A stretch of 12,614 nucleotides of DNA from Litorimonas sp964610115 (lineage in GTDB: Bacteria > Pseudomonadota > Alphaproteobacteria > Caulobacterales > Maricaulaceae). Below, in pieces: positions 1 through 7,081 of the stretch (positions within the stretch are counted from its first letter, which is position 1; each line of letters opens with the position of its first letter). The translations under genes and the position numbers were made by a program. The notes beneath the pieces are model-generated. The model was not told the origin of the DNA. It saw only the letters and a list, made by a program, of their open reading frames with translations, and ran no database searches. The DNA lies in NCBI GenBank assembly GCA_964610115.1, contig CAZSUW010000068.1, positions 1 to 12,614 on the forward strand, given 5' to 3'.

Positions 1-108
1 CAGATGACGAAAGACTTGGCGCTTCTGGTCGGCGATCAGCAAGGCTGGCTGACAACAACCGGTTACCTCGAAGCCATCGACGAAAACTTCCAGAAAAAAA
101 TGGCCTAA
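1..108 (+). CDS. icd: NADP-dependent isocitrate dehydrogenase, C-terminal end (partial)
   Basis: An open frame enters from the left edge and ends with TAA at 106-108, giving 35 residues. The sequence starts QMTKDLALLVGDQQGWLTTT and ends ENFQKKMA. This matches the C-terminal tail I know from the eukaryotic/alphaproteobacterial-type NADP isocitrate dehydrogenases (MTKDLALL, then a W-L-T-T segment, then a final L/I-D-E-N-hydrophobic-x-x-K-M). The family makes 2-oxoglutarate from isocitrate in the TCA cycle, in the cytoplasm. Only the tail is visible, so catalytic residues cannot be checked. A strong intrinsic terminator follows 33 bases after the stop and closes the transcription unit. The gene is unrelated to the sugar cluster downstream. 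Confidence 0.85.
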   Translation, partial: QMTKDLALLVGDQQGWLTTTGYLEAIDENFQKKMA

Positions 109-141
109 GCCACACTCTGTCGATTAGAGTAAAACGTATAG

Positions 142-169
142 AAGCCGGGTGTTTCCACCCGGCTTTTTT
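142..169 (+). terminator. Rho-independent terminator of icd
   Basis: A perfect 9-bp stem, AAGCCGGGT (142-150) with ACCCGGCTT (157-165), encloses a 6-base loop (GTTTCC). The T-run 164-169 follows on the plus strand. This is a textbook intrinsic terminator 33 bases after the icd stop, and it separates icd from the outer-membrane gene. Confidence 0.93.
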
Positions 170-239
170 CTTTGGCGGATCATATCTCTGGCAAAAAAGT
201 GACTTTCATTTAGGCCCGAACCCACCCTAAAGGCGACCT

Positions 240-1058
240 ATGCAGCGGCTTATTCTATCCCTCTTATTGTCCAGCGCGTGGGCGGGCCAGGTGCTGGCCC
301 AATCCAGTGATGGGAGAGATCGTGACCCTATCGATATTCGCCTTGGCGCGGCGCTCGCGACCATGCCGGAATATTCTGGGTCTGCGGATCAAATGGTGCG
401 AGTGTTACCCCTTGTCAGTTTTGACAATATTGCGGGCTTCGAGTTTTCCGGCCTCGCGCTCACCTACCCCCTAATCGACATTGGGCCGGGCCAAGGCCCT
501 GACGGATGGTCCGTAAAAGCGGGGCCACGGGCGGGCTTTGATTTTGGCCGTGACAGCTCTGACAGCCCGACCCTCACGGGCTTTGAAGACATTGATGCCA
601 GTGTCCTTCTCGGCGGCTACGTGCGCGCGACTTATGGCGTTCTGGGTGTGCGCGTGGATGCTGGCCAAGATGTTATTGGCGGCCATGACGGCTTTATCGC
701 AGATATTTCCGTCGGCACTTATATTCCGCCAGGTCTGATCGCTGAAAACCTCGCCTTACAGCCCGCCCTGACGTTAAGCTGGGCCAACGCCAATCACAAT
801 CAAACAGTCTACGGGGTTACACCAACCCAGGCTGCCGCCTCTGGCCTTGCCGTGGATGATATAGACGCGGGCTTTCACCGCGCCAGCGCCAACCTACTCG
901 GGTGGTATGATCTGGATGAGCGGTGGCAGGTCTTCTCGATCTTATCTTATCGCGAATATTTGGGGGAGGTGCGTGATAGCCCTATTTTGCGCGCACCGGA
1001 CGGGGCAACATCTGATGTCTTTGGCATGCTGGGACTGAGCTATAAATTTTCGCTCTGA
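240..1058 (+). CDS. MipA/OmpV family outer-membrane protein
   Basis: The protein has 272 residues. The N-terminus is a Sec signal peptide: MQRL, a hydrophobic core LILSLLLSSAW, and a VLA/QSS cleavage site after about residue 20. The mature part opens with RLGAALATMPEYSGSADQ, typical of MipA/OmpV proteins (R-x-G-hydrophobic, x-x-P-x-Y-x-G-S/A). It continues with alternating amphipathic strands and ends in LSYKFSL, with the terminal aromatic-hydrophobic beta-strand signal used for outer-membrane assembly. The family forms small beta-barrels of roughly 250-280 residues. E. coli MipA links MltA to PBP1B and OmpV is a Vibrio outer-membrane protein, but for most members the substrate or partner is unknown. 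The ribosome-binding site is weak (AAAGG at 229-233, 6 bases before the ATG). The gene lies alone between the icd terminator and a gene-poor stretch, so it is probably monocistronic. Family assignment is fairly sure; precise role is unknown. Confidence 0.8.
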   Translation: MQRLILSLLLSSAWAGQVLAQSSDGRDRDPIDIRLGAALATMPEYSGSADQMVRVLPLVSFDNIAGFEFSGLALTYPLIDIGPGQGPDGWSVKAGPRAGFDFGRDSSDSPTLTGFEDIDASVLLGGYVRATYGVLGVRVDAGQDVIGGHDGFIADISVGTYIPPGLIAENLALQPALTLSWANANHNQTVYGVTPTQAAASGLAVDDIDAGFHRASANLLGWYDLDERWQVFSILSYREYLGEVRDSPILRAPDGATSDVFGMLGLSYKFSL

Positions 1059-1125
1059 TGCGCAAGATTTTGGCTAAGAGCAAAGGCTCTCAACCTGACC
1101 GTCACCATCAATAAAGATGTGCGGA

Positions 1126-1197
1126 TTAAAGACCGAGCAGCAGGGCGACCAAAAAGGTCAGAATCGCCAGCAAGATTGTTTTCAAGGCTTCCAACAT
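1126..1197 (-). CDS. Candidate 23-residue single-pass hydrophobic small protein
   Basis: On the minus strand an ATG at 1195-1197 opens a 23-codon frame ending in TAA at 1126-1128. It starts MLEALKTILLAILTFL and ends VALLLGL. After the short MLEALK head it is one uninterrupted hydrophobic helix long enough to cross a membrane, like many bacterial small membrane proteins. Against it, there is no clear Shine-Dalgarno upstream (the preceding bases form the palindrome ATAGCG-TCA-CGCTAT), and a 23-codon frame can arise by chance. I recognise no family. Treat as a candidate only. Confidence 0.2.
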   Translation of the reverse strand: MLEALKTILLAILTFLVALLLGL

Positions 1198-1210
1198 AGC
1201 GTCACGCTAT
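1196..1210. repeat. Short perfect inverted repeat
   Basis: ATAGCG-TCA-CGCTAT is a perfect 6-bp inverted repeat around a 3-base centre. It overlaps the start codon of the candidate small hydrophobic ORF on the minus strand. It could be a protein-binding palindrome or a small hairpin. No T-run follows on either strand. Confidence 0.4.
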
Positions 1211-1407
1211 CACAGAAACCCTAACGCGGTCTAGCCATATAAAGACCTGAAACCCTGAAAAGCGTGTCATAGTGAACGCGACATTGTCTCACTTTCAACA
1301 AACCATGACCTTGAAAGCGAAAATTGCGCAAAATTTTTTCTCGCCATGACAAGAGCCTCAATCGACGATAAGCCTTTCAAACAAAAGCGCGGCGGGGAAA
1401 CCGACTC

Positions 1408-2853
1408 ATGTACCTTGGAATCGATCTCGGCACGTCAGGTGTCAAAGCCGTCATCGTTGATGACGCACAAAACGTTCTAGGGCAGGGTCACGCATCCCTC
1501 ACGGTCTCTCGACCTGAACCGCTTCATTCCGAACAAGACCCCACGGATTGGTGGGAGGCAACCCAAGCGGCTGTCATGCAAATCGACGCGAAATTGCGCT
1601 CGGGCGTGCACGCCATCGGCTTGTCGGGACAAATGCACGGCGCGACCTGTCTGGACGCAGCGCATAACATCGTGCGCCCGGCCATTCTCTGGAATGATGG
1701 CCGCTCTGCGGATCAATGCGCCGTTATGATGGCAGAGATGCCGGCCCTGACTTCAATCACAGGCAATCTGGCCATGCCGGGTTTTACCGCGCCGAAGCTG
1801 CAATGGATGCGCGCGCATGAACGGGACGCCTTTGCCGCAACGCAGCATGTGCTTTTACCAAAAGACTATGTACGCCTTTGCATGAGCGGCGATTTTGCCT
1901 CTGATATGTCAGACAGTGCCGGCACGCTCTGGATGGATGTGGCGAAGCGCGATTGGTCGGATGCTGTGTTGGACCTCACAGGCCTAACCCGCGACAACAT
2001 GCCGACCCTTTTCGAAGGCAGCGAGGCCACGGGTCAGCTTTCCGCGAAAATAGCCACCGAATGGGGAATGGCCCGCGTGCCCATTGCCGCTGGCGGCGGA
2101 GACAATGCCGCTGGGGCCGTGGGCTCAGGCGTTGTGGCGCCGGGCGACGGCTTTGTCAGCTTGGGCACATCGGGCGTGGTCTTCCTCGCGGACAATCAAT
2201 TCCGCCCAAATACAGACGGGGCAGTTCATACCTTTTGTCATGCCCTGCCCGACCTTTGGCATCAGATGAGCGTGATCCTATCAGCGGCTAGTGCTGTGGA
2301 CACGGTCGCCCGCCTCACCGGTTATGCTAATCCGGGGGCTTTGTTTGACGCCGTAAATGCACGAGCGGAAGCGAGCACGGGCACCCTCTTCCTGCCATAC
2401 CTATCGGGTGAACGGACTCCGCATAATGACCCGCACGCAAGCGGTACGTTCTTTGGCTTGACCCATGAAGATACGCCAGAGACGCTGGCGCAAGCGGCAT
2501 TAGAAGGCGTAGCCTTTGCGCTGGCGGACGGTGTGGATGTCTTGCGCGAAACGGGCGCGCAGATTGATCAGCTCTCGCTCATTGGCGGCGGGTCGCGGTC
2601 AGCGTGGTGGGCGACCGTTATCGCCAGCGCTATGAACGTCCCGCTCGCGATCCGCGATGCGGCGGCTGTTGGTCCGGCGTTTGGGGCGGCGCGATTGGCT
2701 CGTTTATGTTTGGGCGAAGATAGTGTCACAAATGTCTGCACTGCGCCGGCGATTACAAATGTCATTGAGCCAAATGAAACCCTGCGAGACCTGTACGGAC
2801 CCCGCAGGGAAACTTTTTCCAAGCTTTATAAAGCGACCCGCGAAGTGCGCTAG
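1408..2853 (+). CDS. xylB: Xylulokinase
   Basis: The 481-residue product matches the usual length of XylB (about 480-500). It belongs to the FGGY carbohydrate kinases and phosphorylates D-xylulose to xylulose 5-phosphate in the cytoplasm, the second step of the isomerase pathway. It shows the N-terminal phosphate motif MYLGIDLGTSGVKAV (residues 1-15), the substrate segment GLSGQMHG (71-78), ILWNDGRS (93-100), and AAGGGDNAAGAVGSG with the likely catalytic base D232. SLGTSGVVF (251-259) is the second phosphate loop, followed by LPYLSGERTPHNDPHASG and the ATP-binding IGGGSRSAWW. The ATG at 1408 has GGGGA at 1394-1398 as a ribosome-binding site. The gene stands apart from xylA and converges on the symporter, so it probably has its own promoter in 1260-1400. 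A hairpin begins 2 bases after the stop. Confidence 0.95.
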   Translation: MYLGIDLGTSGVKAVIVDDAQNVLGQGHASLTVSRPEPLHSEQDPTDWWEATQAAVMQIDAKLRSGVHAIGLSGQMHGATCLDAAHNIVRPAILWNDGRSADQCAVMMAEMPALTSITGNLAMPGFTAPKLQWMRAHERDAFAATQHVLLPKDYVRLCMSGDFASDMSDSAGTLWMDVAKRDWSDAVLDLTGLTRDNMPTLFEGSEATGQLSAKIATEWGMARVPIAAGGGDNAAGAVGSGVVAPGDGFVSLGTSGVVFLADNQFRPNTDGAVHTFCHALPDLWHQMSVILSAASAVDTVARLTGYANPGALFDAVNARAEASTGTLFLPYLSGERTPHNDPHASGTFFGLTHEDTPETLAQAALEGVAFALADGVDVLRETGAQIDQLSLIGGGSRSAWWATVIASAMNVPLAIRDAAAVGPAFGAARLARLCLGEDSVTNVCTAPAITNVIEPNETLRDLYGPRRETFSKLYKATREVR

Positions 2854-2855
2854 GC

Positions 2856-2894
2856 CGCTCTATGCGGTGTTCTACCAGAACACCGCATAGAGCG
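2856..2894. terminator. 18-bp perfect hairpin at the convergent xylB/symporter ends
   Basis: CGCTCTATGCGGTGTTCT (2856-2873) is the exact reverse complement of 2877-2894, with a 3-base ACC loop. The right arm is the coding sequence for the last symporter residues (ALYAVF). The left arm occupies the space between the xylB stop and the symporter stop and covers two bases of the latter. Because the stem is symmetric it would form in both transcripts and could act as a bidirectional 3'-end or terminator. There is no T-run on either side, so canonical intrinsic termination is uncertain; 3'-end protection or fraying-type termination are alternatives. Confidence 0.6.
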
Positions 2895-4470
2895 CGATCA
2901 GGATCAGAATGATCGCGACCGAGCTGATATTGAAGCCCGTCGTCGTTTTCATCTGCACATCCCCGAGCGGCAGAAGCTGATCTTCGCGGGGCTTGGCCGT
3001 CAGCGCACTCAGCACCAGACCCGCCAACATGCAGAGCAGGAAGACCACCCAAATGCGGTTGACGAAGCTGAAGTCTGGCAAGACAAACTTGAACACAAGC
3101 GAGACGACAACTGAGACGATCAAAGCAGCGAAGGCGCCTGTGCTGTTCGTGCTTTTGAAGAACATGCCCAGCAGGAAGACCGCCACAACACCCGGTGCGA
3201 TGAAGCCCGTATATTCCTGTACCGTCTGGAAGGCACTTTCAAACCCGCCGAGGAAGGGCTTGGCCGCGAAGACAGCGATGATCATGGCCAGTACAGCAAT
3301 CGCCCGACCAATCGTCACGTAATGGGTTTCTGACTGATCAGGTTTCATCATAGATTTATAAACATCCATGGTCGCAATCGTGCTGATGGAGTTCACCATG
3401 GAGGCGAGGCTCGACACGATCGCCGCGATCAAGGCCGCGAAAATCAGGCCGCGTAGACCCGCAGGCATGATTGACATAATCGCAGGATAGGTCCGGTCTG
3501 TCTGGGCGGCAATGGCGTCACCATCCAAACCGGAGCCGACAAATTCCGGCATGACCAGGACCGCTGCAGCAATCCCTGGCACAACAATGATGAGCGGCAT
3601 GATCAGCTTCAGCGACGCCGCGAAGACGAGACCTTTTTGCGCTTCCTTCAGGTCTTTCGCGCCCAGTGCCCGCTGAATGATATATTGGTTAAAGCCCCAA
3701 TAGTTCAGGTGCAGGATCCACAGGCCGCCCAGGAGCGTCCAGATACCGGGCAGCGTATCATACCCCTTCTGACCCGGCTCAAAGATCATGTCGAACTTCT
3801 CGGGAAGCTCATTATACATGCGGCCCATGCCGTCGAACAGCGAGCCGCCGCCGATCATGGAAACGGTCAGCCAAGCGATGATGATCCCGCCAATGATCAG
3901 AATAACGACCTGAATTATGTCTGTCAGCGCCACCGCTTTCAAACCGCCAAAGATCGAATAGGCAATCGCAAAGGCGCCCAACGCCGCCATGGCCACAATA
4001 ATGTTCAATCCTGTCAGCGTCTCAACCGCCAGTCCCCCGAGCCAGAGAACCGTTGTGAGGTTCACCAGCGTGTAGAGCGCGATCCAGTAGATCGACATGG
4101 TCGTTTTCACGCCCGACCCGAACCGCTGATCAAGGAATTGCGGCATGGTATAGATTTCGCGCTTGAGGAAAATCGGCAGAAAGAACTTCGCCACGATGAT
4201 CAAGACCAGCGCGGCCTGCCATTCATAAGCGGCAATGGCGAGGCCAATGCGAAAGCCCTCCCCGCTCATGCCGATAATCTGTTCGGCGGAAATGTTCGCC
4301 GCAATCAAAGACGCCCCAATCGCCCACCAGGGTAGTGACCGCCCCGCGAGGAAGTAGTCTTCGGTTGTCTTCGTGGTCCCGGCCGGTTCTCGCGAAACAT
4401 AAATCGCAACCGCAAACAGGATGACGGCATATAAAGCCAGGACGATAAAGTCCAAATTGGACAGTGCCAT
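2872..4470 (-). CDS. Sodium:sugar symporter, SSS (SGLT) family
   Basis: The 532-residue protein is an integral inner-membrane transporter with about 14 hydrophobic segments, close in length to Vibrio vSGLT (about 540). It opens with a helix (FIVLALYAVILFAVAIYV) followed by EDYFLAGRSLPWWAIGASL, the SSS hallmark. It continues with ISAEQIIGMSGEGF (residues 60-73), YWGFNQYIIQRALGAKD (257-273) and FAALIAAIVSSLASMVNSIS (344-363). The serines of IVSSLAS correspond to the Na2 sodium site of vSGLT. Q64, E83 and K288 fall where vSGLT binds galactose, judged from memory of that structure. It should import a hexose or pentose with sodium. The context (xylA, xylB, GH42) suggests xylose, galactose or arabinose, but sequence alone cannot choose. 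A strong GAGGGGA ribosome-binding site sits just before the ATG. It lies 104 bases downstream of the LacI-type regulator on the same strand and could share its transcript. The last codons form half of a long hairpin. Confidence 0.92.
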   Translation of the reverse strand: MALSNLDFIVLALYAVILFAVAIYVSREPAGTTKTTEDYFLAGRSLPWWAIGASLIAANISAEQIIGMSGEGFRIGLAIAAYEWQAALVLIIVAKFFLPIFLKREIYTMPQFLDQRFGSGVKTTMSIYWIALYTLVNLTTVLWLGGLAVETLTGLNIIVAMAALGAFAIAYSIFGGLKAVALTDIIQVVILIIGGIIIAWLTVSMIGGGSLFDGMGRMYNELPEKFDMIFEPGQKGYDTLPGIWTLLGGLWILHLNYWGFNQYIIQRALGAKDLKEAQKGLVFAASLKLIMPLIIVVPGIAAAVLVMPEFVGSGLDGDAIAAQTDRTYPAIMSIMPAGLRGLIFAALIAAIVSSLASMVNSISTIATMDVYKSMMKPDQSETHYVTIGRAIAVLAMIIAVFAAKPFLGGFESAFQTVQEYTGFIAPGVVAVFLLGMFFKSTNSTGAFAALIVSVVVSLVFKFVLPDFSFVNRIWVVFLLCMLAGLVLSALTAKPREDQLLPLGDVQMKTTTGFNISSVAIILILIALYAVFW

Positions 4471-4514
4471 GATATTCCCCTCGTGAGCGGGTGGCTCTTC
4501 ATTGGCCGTTCCGC

Positions 4515-4558
4515 GACTCCCCTATGTTGGCGTTATCATGCCCGTTGCCACGGGAGTC
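4515..4558. promoter_or_regulatory. Inverted repeat upstream of the symporter
   Basis: GACTCCC (4515-4521) and GGGAGTC (4552-4558) are perfect inverted arms around 30 bases. A second small stem CCCGT-TGCC-ACGGG (4541-4554) shares the right arm. It lies between the regulator stop and the symporter start, 45-88 bases before the symporter ATG. It may be an operator, a leader structure, or simply promoter sequence. No T-run follows, so it is not an intrinsic terminator. The octamer GGCGTTAT inside it (4529-4536) recurs in the regulator/xylA intergenic region (5659-5666). Confidence 0.35.
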
Positions 4559-4574
4559 AATCACTAGCCGTAGT

Positions 4575-5549
4575 CTATTGCCGCAAGGTCGTCGCGCGTG
4601 GCCGGATGTCATAAGACAAAGCAATCTGCTTAGGCTCTTCCTCAGGCTCCCTTACGCGCCGCAATAGAAGACCGACCGCGGAATCCGCCATTTCAGAGAC
4701 TGGCTGATAGACGCTTGTGAGAGCGGGCGTCATAACGGTCGCGAGAGGCGTATCGTCAAAGCCCGCAATCGCGAGATCATCCGGCACACGCATTTGCCGG
4801 CGATAACTCTCCGCCAATACGCCTGCGGCCATATCGTCATTGGCTGCAAAGATCGCGGTCGGAGGACGATCCAAGTCTAGCAAGGCGGACGCGGCTTCCC
4901 GACCAGATTCAAACGTGAACGCACCGTCCCGGACCCATGTTTCCTCACGCTCAATCCCAGCGGCATTCAGCGCCTCACGATAACCGACTTCTCTTTCTTT
5001 CGTTTGGGCGAATGTTTCGGGGCTACCAATAAATCCGATGCGGCGGTGGCCTTGCGCGATCAAATGCTCTGTCATCTCTTTTGCCGCAGCGCGGTCATCA
5101 ATAAAGACGCAATCGCCGCGACGAGACCCTGCCACAGCGGCGATCTGAACATAGGGTATCTGACGCGCTTCTAGCCCGTCGAGCAAAGCTTCGTCTTCGC
5201 AAAGAGGCGGCGGCAGGATTAAGCCCGCCATCGCTTTTCCGTCGCCCCGCAAAAGGGGCGAAGTGTCGAGCGTATCAAAACTCGCAACCGCCAGACTATA
5301 GCCTTCAGCCTGACAGCGCTGTATCGCTCCCCATTGTAATTCCGAGAGATAAAACCGCGACGGATTGGAAACGAGCAAACCTATCCGGCGGGATCGTTTC
5401 GTGCGCAAATTACGCGCATTATGATTGGGGCTGTAGCCAAGCTCTCGTATAGCCTTCAGGACCTTTTCGCGCGTCGCGGCCCGGACGGTCGTCTCTTCAT
5501 TGATGACGCGGCTGACCGTTTTAAAGGAGACGCCCGCCGCTGCTGCCAC
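4575..5549 (-). CDS. LacI-family transcriptional regulator of the sugar cluster
   Basis: From the GTG at 5549 the frame gives 324 residues. The N-terminal helix-turn-helix reads AAAAGVSFKTVSRVIN, followed by the hinge region ELGYSPNHNARNLRTKRSRRIGLLV typical of LacI/GalR proteins. The periplasmic-binding-protein-like sensor domain shows GFIGSPE, AIFAANDDMAAGV and AIAGFDDTPLATVMTPALTSV in the usual order. The GTG start cuts the first DNA-binding helix. In the same frame the codons upstream read KANVTILDV, exactly the missing family N-terminus, so translation probably begins near 5571-5573, where the codon is AAG rather than ATG (AAAGGA lies 6 bases before it). The annotated start is therefore the first conventional codon, not necessarily the real one. 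It is divergent from xylA and upstream of the symporter, so it most likely represses or activates these genes in response to a sugar or sugar phosphate. Ligand unknown. Confidence 0.9.
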   Translation of the reverse strand: MAAAAGVSFKTVSRVINEETTVRAATREKVLKAIRELGYSPNHNARNLRTKRSRRIGLLVSNPSRFYLSELQWGAIQRCQAEGYSLAVASFDTLDTSPLLRGDGKAMAGLILPPPLCEDEALLDGLEARQIPYVQIAAVAGSRRGDCVFIDDRAAAKEMTEHLIAQGHRRIGFIGSPETFAQTKEREVGYREALNAAGIEREETWVRDGAFTFESGREAASALLDLDRPPTAIFAANDDMAAGVLAESYRRQMRVPDDLAIAGFDDTPLATVMTPALTSVYQPVSEMADSAVGLLLRRVREPEEEPKQIALSYDIRPRATTLRQ

Positions 5550-5681
5550 ATCTAGGATCGTGACATTCGCCTTATGTATTCCTTTTGGGCTAATCGCCTT
5601 CTCCCGCCTGCAATAGCGCCTTAAACCGCCGCGGCGCTACGGCGTCGTTCTAGATTCCGGCGTTATTGGCCTTGGTCCATA

Positions 5682-5732
5682 TTGACAGGCCTGCCCGATA
5701 ATGACAACCTTGTCAAAAATAAGAGTTGTCGG
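5682..5732. promoter_or_regulatory. xylA/regulator divergent control region with TGACAA-CC-TTGTCA operator candidate
   Basis: TGACAACCTTGTCA (5702-5715) is a 6+2+6 perfect palindrome, 46 bases before the xylA ATG. Related half-sites flank it: TTGACA at 5682-5687 and GTTGTC at 5725-5730. Even-centred palindromes of this size are what LacI-family dimers bind, and the regulator gene diverges from this region. TTGACA at 5682 could also be a -35 element, but no well-spaced -10 is obvious. Assignment to the neighbouring regulator is inference. Confidence 0.45.
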
Positions 5733-5761
5733 TTTATTCGCCGCACTGGGAGAGCTATTCA

Positions 5762-7072
5762 ATGTCCGGTTATTTCGATCACATCACCCCGATTAAGTAT
5801 GAAGGACCAAATAGCGACAACCCGCTGGCCTTTAAACATTACAACAAAGACGAATTTGTTCTCGGCAAGACAATGGAAGAACAGCTGCGCGTCGCCGTCT
5901 GCTATTGGCACACATTCTGCTGGGACGGGTTTGACGTATTTGGCGCGGGTCCATTTGATCGCCCTTGGCATACATTAGACGGCCAAGCGGGCGCGGAAGC
6001 CAAATTGGACATAGCCTTTGATTTCATCAGCCGCCTCGGCGCGCCGTTTTTCTGCTTCCACGATGTCGATATGATGGCCCCGGCTGAAACCCCGCGCGAG
6101 CATGTCGAAAACCTCAAAGCCATCATCGACCCGACGCAAGCGAAAATGGAAGAGACCGGCATTAAACTGCTTTGGGGAACGGCGAATATGTTTTCCCATC
6201 CACGCTATTTGGCCGGGGCGGCGACCAATCCTGATCCGGACGTAACGGCCTTTGCGGCTTTGCAAGTCCGCGAAGCCATGAATGCGACACACCGACTCGG
6301 CGGTTCGGGCTATACGTTTTGGGGGGGACGCGAAGGCTATGACAGCATTCTGAATACTGACCTGAAGCGCGAGATGGATCAGCTTGGGCGCTTCCTCAAC
6401 ATGGCGGTCGAACATAAGCATAAAATCGGCTTTGACGGACTGCTATATATCGAACCCAAACCGCATGAACCGACCAAGCATCAATATGACCGCGATGTCG
6501 GGACGGTTTACGGCTTCCTGAAAGCCTATGGTTTGGAAAACGAGATCAAGGTCAATATCGAGCCCAACCACGCCACGCTGTCAGGGAATAGCTTTGAACA
6601 TGAAGTGCAAATGGCTAATGCGCTTGGCTTGCTCGGTTCCATTGACTTCAATCGAGGCGATCCACAAAATGGCTGGGACACAGATCAATTCCCGAATGAT
6701 CTTCGTGAAATCACTACGGCGCTCTACTACATCCTAAAAGGCGGGGGCTTCACCAAAGGCGGGTCGAACTTTGACGCGAAAGTCCGGCGTCAGAGCATCG
6801 ACGCCGAAGACCTCTTCTATGGTCATATTGGCGGGATGGACCTTCTCGCACGGGGCCTCAAGAATGCCGCGAAAATGATCGAAGACGATACGCTCCAGCG
6901 TAATATCGATCAGCGCTATTCAGGCTGGAATACAGGAAACGGCAAGCAAATGCTGGACGGCGGGCTTTCGCTCGATCAAATGGCAGATCATGCGCTGGAC
7001 CAAAACACATCGCCCAAGCCTGTCTCAGGTCGTCAGGAAATGTTGGAAAACTACATTACCGATCAGCTTTAG
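5762..7072 (+). CDS. xylA: Xylose isomerase
   Basis: The 436-residue product matches the proteobacterial XylA of about 440. It interconverts D-xylose and D-xylulose using two divalent metals in the cytoplasm. The catalytic histidine and aspartate lie in FCFHDVDMMAP (H100, D103). Metal ligands appear in YIEPKPHEPTKHQYD (E231, K233), VNIEPNHATLSGN (E267, H270), SIDFNRGD (D295) and GWDTDQFPND (D306, D308), so all key residues are present. I chose the ATG at 5762 because GGGAGAG (5748-5754) stands 7 bases upstream and the protein then begins MSGYFDHITPIKYEGP, as homologues do. A TTG 36 bases further upstream is in frame but has no comparable support. The gene is the first of an operon with the GH42 gene, 9 bases downstream, and is probably controlled by the divergent LacI-family protein. 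Its presence implies isomerase-type xylose use rather than the oxidative route known in Caulobacter crescentus. Confidence 0.96.
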   Translation: MSGYFDHITPIKYEGPNSDNPLAFKHYNKDEFVLGKTMEEQLRVAVCYWHTFCWDGFDVFGAGPFDRPWHTLDGQAGAEAKLDIAFDFISRLGAPFFCFHDVDMMAPAETPREHVENLKAIIDPTQAKMEETGIKLLWGTANMFSHPRYLAGAATNPDPDVTAFAALQVREAMNATHRLGGSGYTFWGGREGYDSILNTDLKREMDQLGRFLNMAVEHKHKIGFDGLLYIEPKPHEPTKHQYDRDVGTVYGFLKAYGLENEIKVNIEPNHATLSGNSFEHEVQMANALGLLGSIDFNRGDPQNGWDTDQFPNDLREITTALYYILKGGGFTKGGSNFDAKVRRQSIDAEDLFYGHIGGMDLLARGLKNAAKMIEDDTLQRNIDQRYSGWNTGNGKQMLDGGLSLDQMADHALDQNTSPKPVSGRQEMLENYITDQL

Positions 7073-7081
7073 GGCGACACC

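Larger units (their letters stand above)
1059..1407. other. 349-base intergenic region, no convincing gene
   Basis: This stretch separates mipA-like from xylB. It holds a short inverted repeat AGAGC/GCTCT (1077-1090, 4-base loop, no T-run), a 15-base palindrome (1196-1210), one very small hydrophobic minus-strand ORF (1126-1197), and an AT-rich segment at 1318-1342 just upstream of xylB that may contain its promoter. A short GACATTGTC near-palindrome lies at about 1280-1288. I see no RNA gene and no intrinsic terminator with a T-run for the outer-membrane gene. Confidence 0.6.

Noticed and set aside
1305..1349. 14-codon plus-strand ORF (MTLKAKIAQNFFSP) as a leader peptide for xylB
   Set aside because: There is no ribosome-binding site, no runs of a regulatory amino acid and no attenuator hairpin after it.
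3637..4335. Plus-strand open frame (232 codons) antisense to the symporter
   Set aside because: Its composition is rich in Q, R, D and P with no motifs, typical of the shadow of a hydrophobic membrane-protein gene.
4515..4558. Inverted repeat after the regulator as an intrinsic terminator
   Set aside because: No T-run follows on the minus strand and the arms are 30 bases apart, so it is listed only as a possible regulatory dyad.
5682..5702. TTGACA...GATAAT as a sigma-70 promoter for xylA
   Set aside because: The two hexamers are only 9 bases apart, far too close for normal spacing; TTGACA is noted instead as a possible operator half-site.
5726..5761. TTG start extending xylA by 12 residues
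   Set aside because: The ATG at 5762 has a well-spaced GGGAGAG and yields the family N-terminus; the TTG lies within the presumed control region.
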